The notes under the pieces: generated by a model | Told to the model about the DNA's origin: nothing | The model's input: the letters and a program-made list of their open reading frames with translations, nothing else | The model's database searches: none | Assembly: GCA_910587335.1 (NCBI GenBank) | Contig: CAJUMG010000005.1 | Coordinates: forward strand, 99,436-113,644 | Direction of reading: 5' to 3' | From: an uncultured Oscillospiraceae bacterium | GTDB lineage: Bacteria > Bacillota > Clostridia > Oscillospirales > Ruminococcaceae | DNA: 14,209 nt | Position numbers and translations under genes: made by a program | Shown: piece by piece, positions 6,421-13,772 of the stretch | Position numbering within the stretch: position 1 is the first letter of the stretch | Layout of the letters: the number at the start of each line of letters is the position of its first letter

Positions 6421-9400
6421 ATGAAATTCAAAAAAATTCAGTCATTTTTATTAGCGACATCGATGGTATTTACATTTTTGCCGCTTAGTTCGATACAAGC
6501 AGAAGCAGCGGGGACCAATACCGGCGCTTCCGCCAAACCAACGCTCTCTTTTGTTGCGGGAGACGATGGGGACTCGGGTAAGGCTTCGATCATCACAGGG
6601 CGCAGCATTGACTTTTTAGAGAAGTTTCCAACGACCGAAACCTATGTTCGGGAGAGTATGGCGATTAAAAATAATGAGGAAGGCAAAAATTATACAGCAG
6701 GTATTACAGTAAACAAGGATTCGATTACGGTTGGCGAAGCGTTTGACCCGGGGACCGGTACAGAAGGATCACAGTATGACCCCACAACGGATCCGGCTAC
6801 CTCCGGTGACTACAATATTATCGGCCAGTATTATGCTGTAACGGCTGAAGGTATTTTGTGGGAGGAAAACAAGAATGGCGGTAAGGCTACCAGCGACGTT
6901 CGGTCAGATACGCCTTCGGCCATTACAATGCTCAGTTCCATCACGCTGAACTGTACCTCGGCGGAAAAGCTGAACCAGGAACCCCGGTTTGAGGTAGTAC
7001 CAGGCAGCGCCAGCGGTTCATTTGAAAAGTTTGATGGCGGCGATGTAGCTGTACTCAGCTATTCCCAGGACGCAAAAAAGCAGATAAAAGAGGTACGTAT
7101 TCGAATTTCGAAGGGTAATAACCGCATTGAGCTGACCTTAAATTCGAAGCTGAAATATAGTGTTCAGACAGATGACGAAGGAAAGCCGATTCTGGATGAC
7201 GAAGGAAATGAGATTCCCCAGCCGACGGATAACTATATCCGCAAGGGAACGACCTTTCGGCTGGACTTCCAGTTGCCTCAATCCAACCCGATTATGCTGA
7301 CGGTTTATACCCCTCAGGCGGCGATGAACGAAATTGAAACGAGAGTGGTCAATGCTTCTGGTTCTCGCCTCAAAGACAGTGGTGGCAATGAAATTGACTG
7401 GGAAAAGCTGACCGACGAGCAGAAAGCAAAGCTTTATGCTTATATGCTCAATAGCAACAACGATTTTGGCTATATTACCGGCAATTTTATGCTGCGTCAG
7501 TTTACCCGTGAATATAACGCTCGGTTTAAGATTGAATGGGACTGGGTGGCGGATGATCCTGCGAATCAGAGCGCGATGCTTGTGGGGGGGGGGAATACCG
7601 ACTGGAAAGAGGTAACGGTTCAGGCGAAAGAGGATGACATCACAGGTAAGCTGACCGCAAAGGTCTATTATGAAACCAAAGAGGGCAGCGGTGTTTGGCA
7701 GCCCTCCAACACAGGAACCATCGAGAGGCCGGTGACGATTCGGGGTTACGGCAAGCCAGTAGGGGCAACCCAGGTCAGCGAGATTGGCAAGGACGGAGAA
7801 AAGATCTTCCCTGTCACCGATCCGGATGCGCCAGAGGACGAGAAAACCACCGATCTTCCCAAAACGCCGAAAACGATGGATGCCTATAAGGGCGACATTC
7901 CGGAAATGGATATTGAACCGGCGGGACCCTATCAGTATAATTTACAGCTGAACATGGGCGCTAAAAACGGTTGGGCCAAATATGTCAGTATAACCGTAAG
8001 CGGTAAAGACGACGTTGCCAAAAACGCGGTGGAGCTGCAGACGAGAGATGTTGGTTCTTCCGATCAGCCGAAAAAGTATACGCCAGGCGCAGAATTAGAA
8101 AATCCCCAGAAGGACTCGACCAGTGAAGCGGCGGGGCTTATAGATCTTTCGATTATTGCGCAGCAGCTTCCAACCGGGGCCGGAGTACAGGAGGTAACAC
8201 TGACTATCAACTTCTTCCTGGTTGGCCGGAATGGTCAGGTGGACACAGCGAATCCAAAAAAATTCCAAATTACGCTTAAGATAGATGATAATACACCCAG
8301 CCAGGACAGCACGCTGAGCGCTTTGAAGATCATCGACCAGGAGGGAGAGGAGATTGCATATCCTTTTGAGCGGGAGAAATACCAGTACAGCGGCATAGAC
8401 GGAAGAATTCATCTGCCCTGGAAATCTGAAGAGATTACCCTGACTCCCTTCCTCCACGATGGAAAAGGCTCGGATAAACCGATTACTATTACTCGCTATG
8501 ACACCAATCATAAGCAGATTGGCGACCCTATAGAGGTTTTTGATCAGAATGCGAGTATTGCTATCCCCTTTGAAGAGGTGAATCGGGTCTTTACGTTAGA
8601 GGTATTAGTCCCCTGTCAGGATCCGCGTCCGGCATTCTGGCGCACCTACACGCTGGAGATTGTGCGGGATTTGCCCAGCAGTGACGCTACCCTAAAGTCC
8701 TTGGGGATTTACTATGAGGACGACAGCGAGATGGCAAATAACCTGCTTTCCCAGTTTGATCCGGAGGTTTTGGAATATCAGATTGAGGTTCCCTATTCTA
8801 CCAACCGGCTGCGTGTTCGGGCAGAGAAGAACCATGCAAGGGCTAAGGGGCCGACAATCGTTCCGGAGCTGGTGGGAAGCAACCAGTACGACCAGGATAA
8901 GCAGTGGTTAAACGATTTAAAGGCCAAATTCACCGAGGCGCAGGATGGTATCCTGGACCTGACCTTTGATTTGCTTGCGGAGGATGGAGTGACCAGCCGC
9001 ACCTACATCGTACATATGCGCCGGCTTGATCCGAATACGGATGCCACTTTAGGCGGATTGTTGGTAGGTAATGCGGATGAGGAAAATATCTCCTACGAAC
9101 CGGGCTTTAAGGCGGATACGCTTACCTATACGGCGGATGTTCCGTATCAGACAAAGTCCATTAAGCTGAACCTTACCCCGAGCGACATCAATGTCGCTAA
9201 TATTCAGATTTATTCGCTGAATAAGGACCGGCTTGTGTACGAGATGAGTCAGGGCGAGGTGAAAATCGGCGCATGGACCTCTGAAATAGATGTTTTGCCA
9301 ATCGATGACGATACGATTAAAGCAATTGGCTATCATGCGTTTTATATTGTAATAACCGCGGAAAACGAGACGGATACCCGCGAGTATGAGCTGCGTGTGC

Positions 9401-11061
9401 GGCGGGAGCCGGCCAGCGACGACGCGCTGTTAAAAACGCTGGAATTGCAGGATCAGGATGGAAACAAGATCAAGACCTTTGCTTTTCATCCGGATGAGAC
9501 CAGCTATACCCTACAGGTGCCTTACGAAACCACAGGAGTGAGCTTTACGCCCAATACCAATCATATGTGGGCGACTGTTCAGATCAATGAACAGGGAAGT
9601 ACAACAGACACGGTTCTGCCGTATATTATCGCCAGCGGAAAAACCTCTAAGGTGTTTAAGCTGTTTGATCCGGGTATTCCGAAACAGTTCGATGTGATTG
9701 TTACGGCGGAGGATGGGAAAACCCAGAAAACCTATTCCATTACCTTTACAAGGGATATGCCCAGTAATGACGCCCGGTTAAAGGGACTGAAGGTGGATAA
9801 CGCGGAGGAGTTCTCCCCGATATTTGTTTCGAATAAAACGGATTATTCGGCTTTGGTCCAAGAGGGTGCGGAAGGCGTGATTATAACGGCGACAGCCAAT
9901 CACGCGGGAGCGACGATCCGGATTGGATATGTGGCGGACAATGGTGAGTTCGAGGTAATTCAGGCGGTGGAAAGCGGAAAACCTTCTGACTTGATTGAGA
10001 TTATTCAGGAGCATCAAAAGGTTGGAATTGAAGTCACTGCCCAGGACGGTGTGACAAAAATAACCTACGTTATTGATTTTACCAATCAGAATCTGATTGA
10101 AAAAACCAACAATGCGGATTTGAAGTCTTTGACCGTAAAGCCTGGCCAGATGACCCCGGATTTCCAGTCGGCGGTTACCGAATATGAGGTTGCTGTGACC
10201 GAACAGACCTGGTCGGTGGACATTTCTCCCCGTCTATCAGACCCATTGGCGACTATGCGGGTTCTTGCAGGTAGCAAAGAGATTGGTGATTACAACGGCA
10301 ACTATGCTTTGGCGCTGGTAGATGGAGAAAATGCTGTCACCATTGAGGTTACCTCTCCAGATGGAACCGTTACGAAAAACTATACTTTGAAGATTTACCG
10401 CAACGAGGAAGGAAAACTCAAAAACTTAACGCCTTTAGAAGCGGAACAGGTTGATTATGAGAATTCCGGCGACGTCATCACTGTCATGATCGCGGACTAT
10501 CCGCGTATCGGCGCCAGCGTCTTTAACACACTGCGGGATTACCCCGAAAAGACGATTATTTTCCAGGGAAATGATTATTCGCTGGAATTTAAAGCGTCGG
10601 ACATTAACCGTGTTGTACCGCAGACGCAGGTTTATGATTTTAGAATGTCCTTTGATTCGCCGAATTCTCCGGAGATTTATAGCTTGATGGATGCCTATTC
10701 CGGTAATGGTGACATAATCAACCGGGCTGTCTTCGTTTATTTTGAGCACGACGGTTCACAAGAAGGCCCGCTGCCTCTGCCGGGTCCTGCAATTCTGCAT
10801 CTGAATCTGGGGAACAAATATGGCAGCAGCACGCTGTATTGGCATTACTATAATGAAGAACGGGATCGTATTGACTATTACGGATCGGTCAAAAGCAATA
10901 GACAAGGGACCATTGCGGTAAGGGTTGACCACTTCTCGACCTACATTGTTACGCCATATCATCGAATTGTAGGATCAGAAGATTTGTCAAGTGCCATTGA
11001 CGCGCTTGGCTCCGGCGGAAAGACGAATCCATACACTGGTTTGCGGGAGGTAAGATTTTGA
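6421..11061 (+). CDS. Giant secreted protein with cadherin-like repeats and C-terminal NPYTG
   Basis: The product has 1546 residues. A signal peptide covers residues 1-30 (KFKKIQ, hydrophobic core, cleavage likely at IQAEA/AG). Residues 30-620 match no family I recognise. Six cadherin-like beta-sandwich units start near residues 627, 753, 872, 999, 1115 and 1230, each opening with a form of SxDATLKSL and ending in DG/ENxTxxTYxxxxxR. A C-terminal domain (about 1327-1520, ending DHFSTYIVTP) resembles those closing clostridial surface proteins. NPYTG at 1536-1540 fits class B sortase signals of the (S/N)PxTG type, but only LREVRF follows, with no membrane segment. A ten-G run lies at 7584-7593. 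GGAGG at 6411-6415 precedes the ATG by five bases. The stop overlaps the sortase start. It is probably a surface protein processed by that sortase; its role in the flagellum is inferred from context. Confidence 0.8.
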   Translation: MKFKKIQSFLLATSMVFTFLPLSSIQAEAAGTNTGASAKPTLSFVAGDDGDSGKASIITGRSIDFLEKFPTTETYVRESMAIKNNEEGKNYTAGITVNKDSITVGEAFDPGTGTEGSQYDPTTDPATSGDYNIIGQYYAVTAEGILWEENKNGGKATSDVRSDTPSAITMLSSITLNCTSAEKLNQEPRFEVVPGSASGSFEKFDGGDVAVLSYSQDAKKQIKEVRIRISKGNNRIELTLNSKLKYSVQTDDEGKPILDDEGNEIPQPTDNYIRKGTTFRLDFQLPQSNPIMLTVYTPQAAMNEIETRVVNASGSRLKDSGGNEIDWEKLTDEQKAKLYAYMLNSNNDFGYITGNFMLRQFTREYNARFKIEWDWVADDPANQSAMLVGGGNTDWKEVTVQAKEDDITGKLTAKVYYETKEGSGVWQPSNTGTIERPVTIRGYGKPVGATQVSEIGKDGEKIFPVTDPDAPEDEKTTDLPKTPKTMDAYKGDIPEMDIEPAGPYQYNLQLNMGAKNGWAKYVSITVSGKDDVAKNAVELQTRDVGSSDQPKKYTPGAELENPQKDSTSEAAGLIDLSIIAQQLPTGAGVQEVTLTINFFLVGRNGQVDTANPKKFQITLKIDDNTPSQDSTLSALKIIDQEGEEIAYPFEREKYQYSGIDGRIHLPWKSEEITLTPFLHDGKGSDKPITITRYDTNHKQIGDPIEVFDQNASIAIPFEEVNRVFTLEVLVPCQDPRPAFWRTYTLEIVRDLPSSDATLKSLGIYYEDDSEMANNLLSQFDPEVLEYQIEVPYSTNRLRVRAEKNHARAKGPTIVPELVGSNQYDQDKQWLNDLKAKFTEAQDGILDLTFDLLAEDGVTSRTYIVHMRRLDPNTDATLGGLLVGNADEENISYEPGFKADTLTYTADVPYQTKSIKLNLTPSDINVANIQIYSLNKDRLVYEMSQGEVKIGAWTSEIDVLPIDDDTIKAIGYHAFYIVITAENETDTREYELRVRREPASDDALLKTLELQDQDGNKIKTFAFHPDETSYTLQVPYETTGVSFTPNTNHMWATVQINEQGSTTDTVLPYIIASGKTSKVFKLFDPGIPKQFDVIVTAEDGKTQKTYSITFTRDMPSNDARLKGLKVDNAEEFSPIFVSNKTDYSALVQEGAEGVIITATANHAGATIRIGYVADNGEFEVIQAVESGKPSDLIEIIQEHQKVGIEVTAQDGVTKITYVIDFTNQNLIEKTNNADLKSLTVKPGQMTPDFQSAVTEYEVAVTEQTWSVDISPRLSDPLATMRVLAGSKEIGDYNGNYALALVDGENAVTIEVTSPDGTVTKNYTLKIYRNEEGKLKNLTPLEAEQVDYENSGDVITVMIADYPRIGASVFNTLRDYPEKTIIFQGNDYSLEFKASDINRVVPQTQVYDFRMSFDSPNSPEIYSLMDAYSGNGDIINRAVFVYFEHDGSQEGPLPLPGPAILHLNLGNKYGSSTLYWHYYNEERDRIDYYGSVKSNRQGTIAVRVDHFSTYIVTPYHRIVGSEDLSSAIDALGSGGKTNPYTGLREVRF
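7584..7593 (+). repeat. Run of ten G inside the giant secreted protein gene
   Basis: Ten consecutive G encode part of V388 and G389-391. With ten G the frame stays open to residue 1546. With nine, TAA at 7613 would stop it after about 397 codons; with eleven, TGA at 7635 after about 405. This is the classic form of a slipped-strand phase switch, and no other G run of this length is present in the window. Confidence 0.9.
8299..10395 (+). repeat. Six cadherin-like beta-sandwich repeats (protein level)
   Basis: Repeat starts lie near 8299, 8677, 9034, 9415, 9763 and 10108. The recurring cores are SQDSTLSAL, SSDATLKSL, NTDATLGGL, SDDALLKTL, SNDARLKGL and NNADLKSL, each followed about 20-30 residues later by a YxxxVPY-like segment. 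DNA identity between units is low, so they are old duplications or structural repeats. The cadherin-like beta-sandwich family is common in secreted clostridial surface proteins. Confidence 0.75.
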
Positions 11062-11876
11062 AAAAAGTCCTGCTGGTATTTGGGGTAGTGTTGACATTGG
11101 GGTTGCTAATAGGTGCAGCTGTTTATGTTCTCCTGTTTATGGAAGACCCAATCCAGGAGGCGGTAGAGCCCAGCAGCATTGCGGAGAAGGTCAGCAAGCC
11201 GAAAAATGCCGATGTACGCGATCAGGCCAAAACCCAGGCAGATATGCTGGAAATGCTGGATTACGAAACCGGCAAGAACCGGGATACAGTGGGTTGGCTC
11301 TGGGTGCCGGGAACGAAGATTAACAACAGCGTTCTCCAGTCCTATGACAATGCGTTTTATTTGCGGCAGGATGAACGCCGGGAATATGACATTTACGGCT
11401 GCTATTTTGTGGATTATGAATGTTCAGTTGGTCCCCGGGAGGAGCTGAGTCCAAACACGATCATTTATGGACACAGTGACCTGAAAGACAATCCGGAAGG
11501 GCCGAGATTTTCCCAATTGTATCATTTTACCGATCCAGACTTTGCCAGGGAAACGCCGGTGATACAATTTTCTACGCTGGATGGTTTTATGTACTGGGAG
11601 GTTTTCGCAGTATTATATACCGAACTCAATGAAAGCTTTATTTCGCCGGATCCGCCAGAAGGAATTGAGCAAATGGCGGCAGCGGCGATGGAAAAGTCCC
11701 TATATGAATATGGTGTGACGGTGGGAGATCAGGATCATGTCCTGATTCTCTCCACCTGCACCAGCAGTTTTGGCGCCAATGATACGGATCATCGGTTTGT
11801 CGTACTGGCAAAGCTTTTGCCGGAGGACGCCCAGATCCCGACAGAGGCACAGATAGAAGTCCGAACAGAAAGTTAG
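11058..11876 (+). CDS. Class B sortase in a flagellar operon
   Basis: This 272 residue transpeptidase has one N-terminal membrane anchor (residues 4-27). The catalytic triad is visible: His139 in NTIIYGHS, Cys234 in LILSTCTSS and Arg246 in DTDHRFVVL. Layout and length match class B enzymes (the N-terminal WLWVPGTKINNSVLQ and FSQLYHF segments are typical). Sortases cut a C-terminal signal and join the protein to peptidoglycan. The start is TTG at 11058, which overlaps the stop of the giant gene as TTGA, with GGGAGG (11045-11050) seven bases before it. Its stop (11874-11876) is fused to the ribosome site of flgB. The upstream gene ends in NPYTG, so enzyme and substrate are probably a pair. I give no srt symbol because several subclasses exist. 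Confidence 0.92.
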   Translation: MKKVLLVFGVVLTLGLLIGAAVYVLLFMEDPIQEAVEPSSIAEKVSKPKNADVRDQAKTQADMLEMLDYETGKNRDTVGWLWVPGTKINNSVLQSYDNAFYLRQDERREYDIYGCYFVDYECSVGPREELSPNTIIYGHSDLKDNPEGPRFSQLYHFTDPDFARETPVIQFSTLDGFMYWEVFAVLYTELNESFISPDPPEGIEQMAAAAMEKSLYEYGVTVGDQDHVLILSTCTSSFGANDTDHRFVVLAKLLPEDAQIPTEAQIEVRTES

Positions 11877-11887
11877 GAGGAAACAAA

Positions 11888-12235
11888 ATGTTTTTTGATT
11901 CCAAGCAGTTTGCCGTTATGCGCAGCGGACTCAATGGTCTTGCCCTTCAGCAAGAAACGATTCTGCACAATCTGGCAAATCTGGACACCCCTGGCTACAA
12001 GGCCAAATCGGTGAGTTTTTCCAATCTACTCAGTGAGTCCAAAAACAAGTATGACCTGAAGGCCCATATTTACACCGACGACGCTACATCCATCCGCCCG
12101 GACGGAAACAATGTGGATGCGGATACGGAAAGCCTGAAGCTGTATCAAAACTATGTTCAACAGCTTTATCTGTACCAGAAAATCAGCGGACAGTTCAGCA
12201 ATCTTCGGTATGTGATGAACCAGTCGGCTAAATAA
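11888..12235 (+). CDS. flgB: FlgB, proximal rod protein
   Basis: This 115 residue protein of the flagellar rod family has the N-terminal signature LALQQETILHNLANLDTPGY (ANxxTPGYK) and the later N/DxDxEs segment NNVDADTESLKLYQN. FlgB is the first rod segment above the MS ring. It is a little shorter than the usual 125-135 residues, but both ends are present. AGGAGG (11875-11880) overlaps the sortase stop codon and lies seven bases before the ATG, so sortase and flgB must be on one transcript. flgC follows after 18 bases. Confidence 0.93.
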   Translation: MFFDSKQFAVMRSGLNGLALQQETILHNLANLDTPGYKAKSVSFSNLLSESKNKYDLKAHIYTDDATSIRPDGNNVDADTESLKLYQNYVQQLYLYQKISGQFSNLRYVMNQSAK

Positions 12236-12253
12236 CAGAAAGGATAGTATATT

Positions 12254-12688
12254 ATGTCGCTACTTGATTCGATGAATATTACCGGATCCGCCCTGACGGC
12301 TGAGCGCTTCCGCATGGATGTAGCTTTGCAGAACCTGGCGAACGTCAACACCACCCGCACCGCTGCTGGCGAGCCTTACCGCCGCAAGCAGGTGATCTTT
12401 CAGGAGCGGGGGGTCAGTTTTGCCAGCGCTTTGCAAAATGAACAAGCCAAGGTAGAAGGGGGCGGCGTTCGGGTAACCCAGGTGGTGGAAAGCCAGCGGG
12501 ACTTTATTCCGGTATACGATCCCGCCCATCCTGATGCAAACGAGGAAGGCTATGTAATGATGCCCAACGTCGATTCTACCGAGGAGCGGATTGATCTTAT
12601 GGCAGCTTCTAACTCCTATTCGGCGAATCTGACGGCCCTTTCACTGGTCAAATCTTTGGCGCTTAAGGCGTTGGAAATTGGCAAATAG
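12254..12688 (+). CDS. flgC: FlgC, proximal rod protein
   Basis: This is a 144 residue rod protein of standard length. It starts SLLDSMNITGSALTAERFRM, has the FlgC form of the rod signature (LQNLANVNTTRTAAGEPYRR), and ends ASNSYSANLTALSLVKSLAL. It joins FlgB in the proximal rod. AGAAAGGA lies about nine bases before the ATG. In most Firmicutes fliE and fliF follow flgC; here a MotA-loop-like gene follows instead, so the basal body genes lie elsewhere. Confidence 0.96.
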   Translation: MSLLDSMNITGSALTAERFRMDVALQNLANVNTTRTAAGEPYRRKQVIFQERGVSFASALQNEQAKVEGGGVRVTQVVESQRDFIPVYDPAHPDANEEGYVMMPNVDSTEERIDLMAASNSYSANLTALSLVKSLALKALEIGK

Positions 12689-12700
12689 CCGCCAGATTAG

Positions 12701-12759
12701 ACCAGGACTTCGCTGTGCGCCTGGTTCCGCGGTGCAGCGGAATTTGACCGCGCGGAATT
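12701..12759 (+). other. Two adjacent hairpins between flgC and the MotA-like gene
   Basis: ACCAGG (12701-12706) pairs with CCTGGT (12720-12725). TTCCGC (12725-12730) pairs with GCGGAA (12737-12742) around a six base loop. GCGGAATT occurs twice (12737 and 12752) and CCGCGCGG at 12748-12755 is palindromic. No T run follows, so this is not an intrinsic terminator. It may be an mRNA stability or processing element between operon genes. Confidence 0.45.
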
Positions 12760-12783
12760 AGATCGCTAAGACGGAGGATTTTT

Positions 12784-13239
12784 ATGCAGTATACAATGAG
12801 CGCCGAATATTTCGCGCAGCAGATTCAATGTACCCGCGAAGGGAAGCGCGAGACTTTGCCAACGGTTCATCAGCTGGTGGAGTTGGCCTTTGCGGCACGC
12901 AGCGAGGGACTGCTGAAAATGGATGATATGGTCAACGATTATGCAAGATTCCCCGACCCATTCTTGCGCAAGGCGGTCAATCTTGTGGTAGAGGTTGCCA
13001 ACGAAGAAAGTATCCGTCAGGTGCTCTACAACTTTATTCTCTCTTCAAAACGGGTGGCCAACAACAACCAATTTCTAAACCAGGTCGTGATTGCAGAGGC
13101 GATGCTGGCCATCAGCCGGTCAGAGGATTTGGATTATGTATTTACCTACCTCATACCATCGTTTTTTGGGGTGGAGTATGAGCGGGAAGTGGTGAACGTT
13201 TACCGAAACTACAAAAAACAGCTAATAAACGGAAGATAA
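12784..13239 (+). CDS. Soluble protein resembling the MotA cytoplasmic loop
   Basis: The product has 151 residues and no membrane segment or signal peptide. Residues 29-85 read LVELAFAARSEGLLKMDD, then FPDPFLRKAVNLVVEVAN, then ESIRQVLYNFI. This fits the MotA stator pattern: L-ELA---R-EGLLALE, then DPFL-KGL-LVVDG, then -IR-IL. In full MotA this stretch lies in the cytoplasm and touches FliG of the rotor. Here the four membrane helices are missing and the rest is helical. GGAGG (12773-12777) lies six bases before the ATG. It sits between flgC and a ComFB gene. It may interact with the rotor or stator, but that is inference; alternatively the resemblance reflects a generic helical fold. Confidence 0.55.
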   Translation: MQYTMSAEYFAQQIQCTREGKRETLPTVHQLVELAFAARSEGLLKMDDMVNDYARFPDPFLRKAVNLVVEVANEESIRQVLYNFILSSKRVANNNQFLNQVVIAEAMLAISRSEDLDYVFTYLIPSFFGVEYEREVVNVYRNYKKQLINGR

Positions 13240-13276
13240 CTTCTCCGTTTGGCACAAATCAGAAAGGATGATTGGG

Positions 13277-13540
13277 ATGCCAGAATATAAGAACGTGATG
13301 GAAGATTTGATCGAAGAGGAGTTCGACGGATTAAAGCCTTCTTTGGACTGCTGCACTTGTGACGATTGCCGCAACGACATGATTGCCTATGCTTTAAATC
13401 AACTGCCTCCCAAATATGTCGCCACCCGAAAGGGTGAGGTTTATTCTAAAACCTTTATTTTGCGCAATCAGCACCGGACCGACATTATGGCCGCTTTGAC
13501 CAAGGCTGCCAAGGTTGTGAAGGAGAATCCCCGGCACTAA
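13277..13540 (+). CDS. ComFB-family protein with cysteine cluster
   Basis: This is an 87 residue protein matching the ComFB family: NVMEDLIEEEFDG, then the cysteine cluster DCCTCDDC (C25, C26, C28, C31), then RNDMIAYALNQLPPKYV and TRKGEVY. The Bacillus member lies in the comF operon, and recent work on the family links it to c-di-GMP binding. I choose the ATG at 13277, nine bases after AGAAAGG (13261-13267); the ATG at 13268 directly abuts that site. It is the last gene of the operon before the terminator at 13656-13700. A natural guess is that it senses c-di-GMP for motility, perhaps with the MotA-like partner. The family call is good, the role is inferred. Confidence 0.8.
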   Translation: MPEYKNVMEDLIEEEFDGLKPSLDCCTCDDCRNDMIAYALNQLPPKYVATRKGEVYSKTFILRNQHRTDIMAALTKAAKVVKENPRH

Positions 13541-13655
13541 AATAAGAGCCCGAAGGTATGGGAAGGTTTTTGCGTTGTTCTTCGGCAAAAAGGCGCGTCT
13601 GAGTGGGCTATGGGCCGTTGTGGAGGAGCTCGCTCAAATAGAATAGTGAGGCTTT

Positions 13656-13700
13656 ACGGCTGTGTGGTCGGTGGAAAATCCTGACCCGCGGCCGTTTTTT
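13656..13700 (+). terminator. Intrinsic terminator before flagellin
   Basis: ACGGCTGTG plus GGTC (13656-13669, one bulged T) pairs with GACC, CGC and GGCCGT (13683-13695) and runs directly into six T. It lies 115 bases after the ComFB stop and upstream of the flagellin promoter, so it closes the giant protein-to-ComFB operon. The stretch 13541-13655 holds no gene that I can see; CCGAAG (13550-13555) and CTTCGG (13580-13585) form a further possible stem. Confidence 0.85.
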
Positions 13701-13743
13701 CGAAGTATTTACGAAAAAGAGAAAAAATTTGCCAAAATGGTGC

Positions 13744-13772
13744 TTTAGTTTTTAGGGAGAACTACGAATATA
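13744..13772 (+). promoter_or_regulatory. Candidate sigma-28-type promoter of flagellin
   Basis: TTTAGTTT (13744-13751) precedes the box TACGAATATA (13763-13772) with 15 bases after TTTA. This copies the spacing and words of the promoter at 6205 and the spacing of the one at 2149. Relative to the sigma-28 consensus TAAA/GCCGATAA it is degenerate, but position before flagellin and its recurrence support it. Confidence 0.6.

Noticed and set aside
6267..6488. Short open frame of 73 codons overlapping the start of the giant protein gene
   Set aside because: It has no ribosome site, lies in the structured leader, and overlaps a clear signal peptide start in another frame.
11050..11065. Programmed frameshift joining the giant protein to the sortase membrane segment
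   Set aside because: The sortase is in the -1 frame, but ATTTTGA is not a good slippery site (TTT to ATT mispairs) and a clean TTG start with GGGAGG explains the overlap.
12701..12759. Terminator after flgC
   Set aside because: The hairpins are not followed by a T run, and the next gene has its own strong ribosome site on the same strand.
13567..13591. Terminator formed by TTTTTGC and GCAAAAA
   Set aside because: The stem is AU-rich, has no T run after it on either strand, and the stronger GC-rich terminator at 13656-13700 follows.
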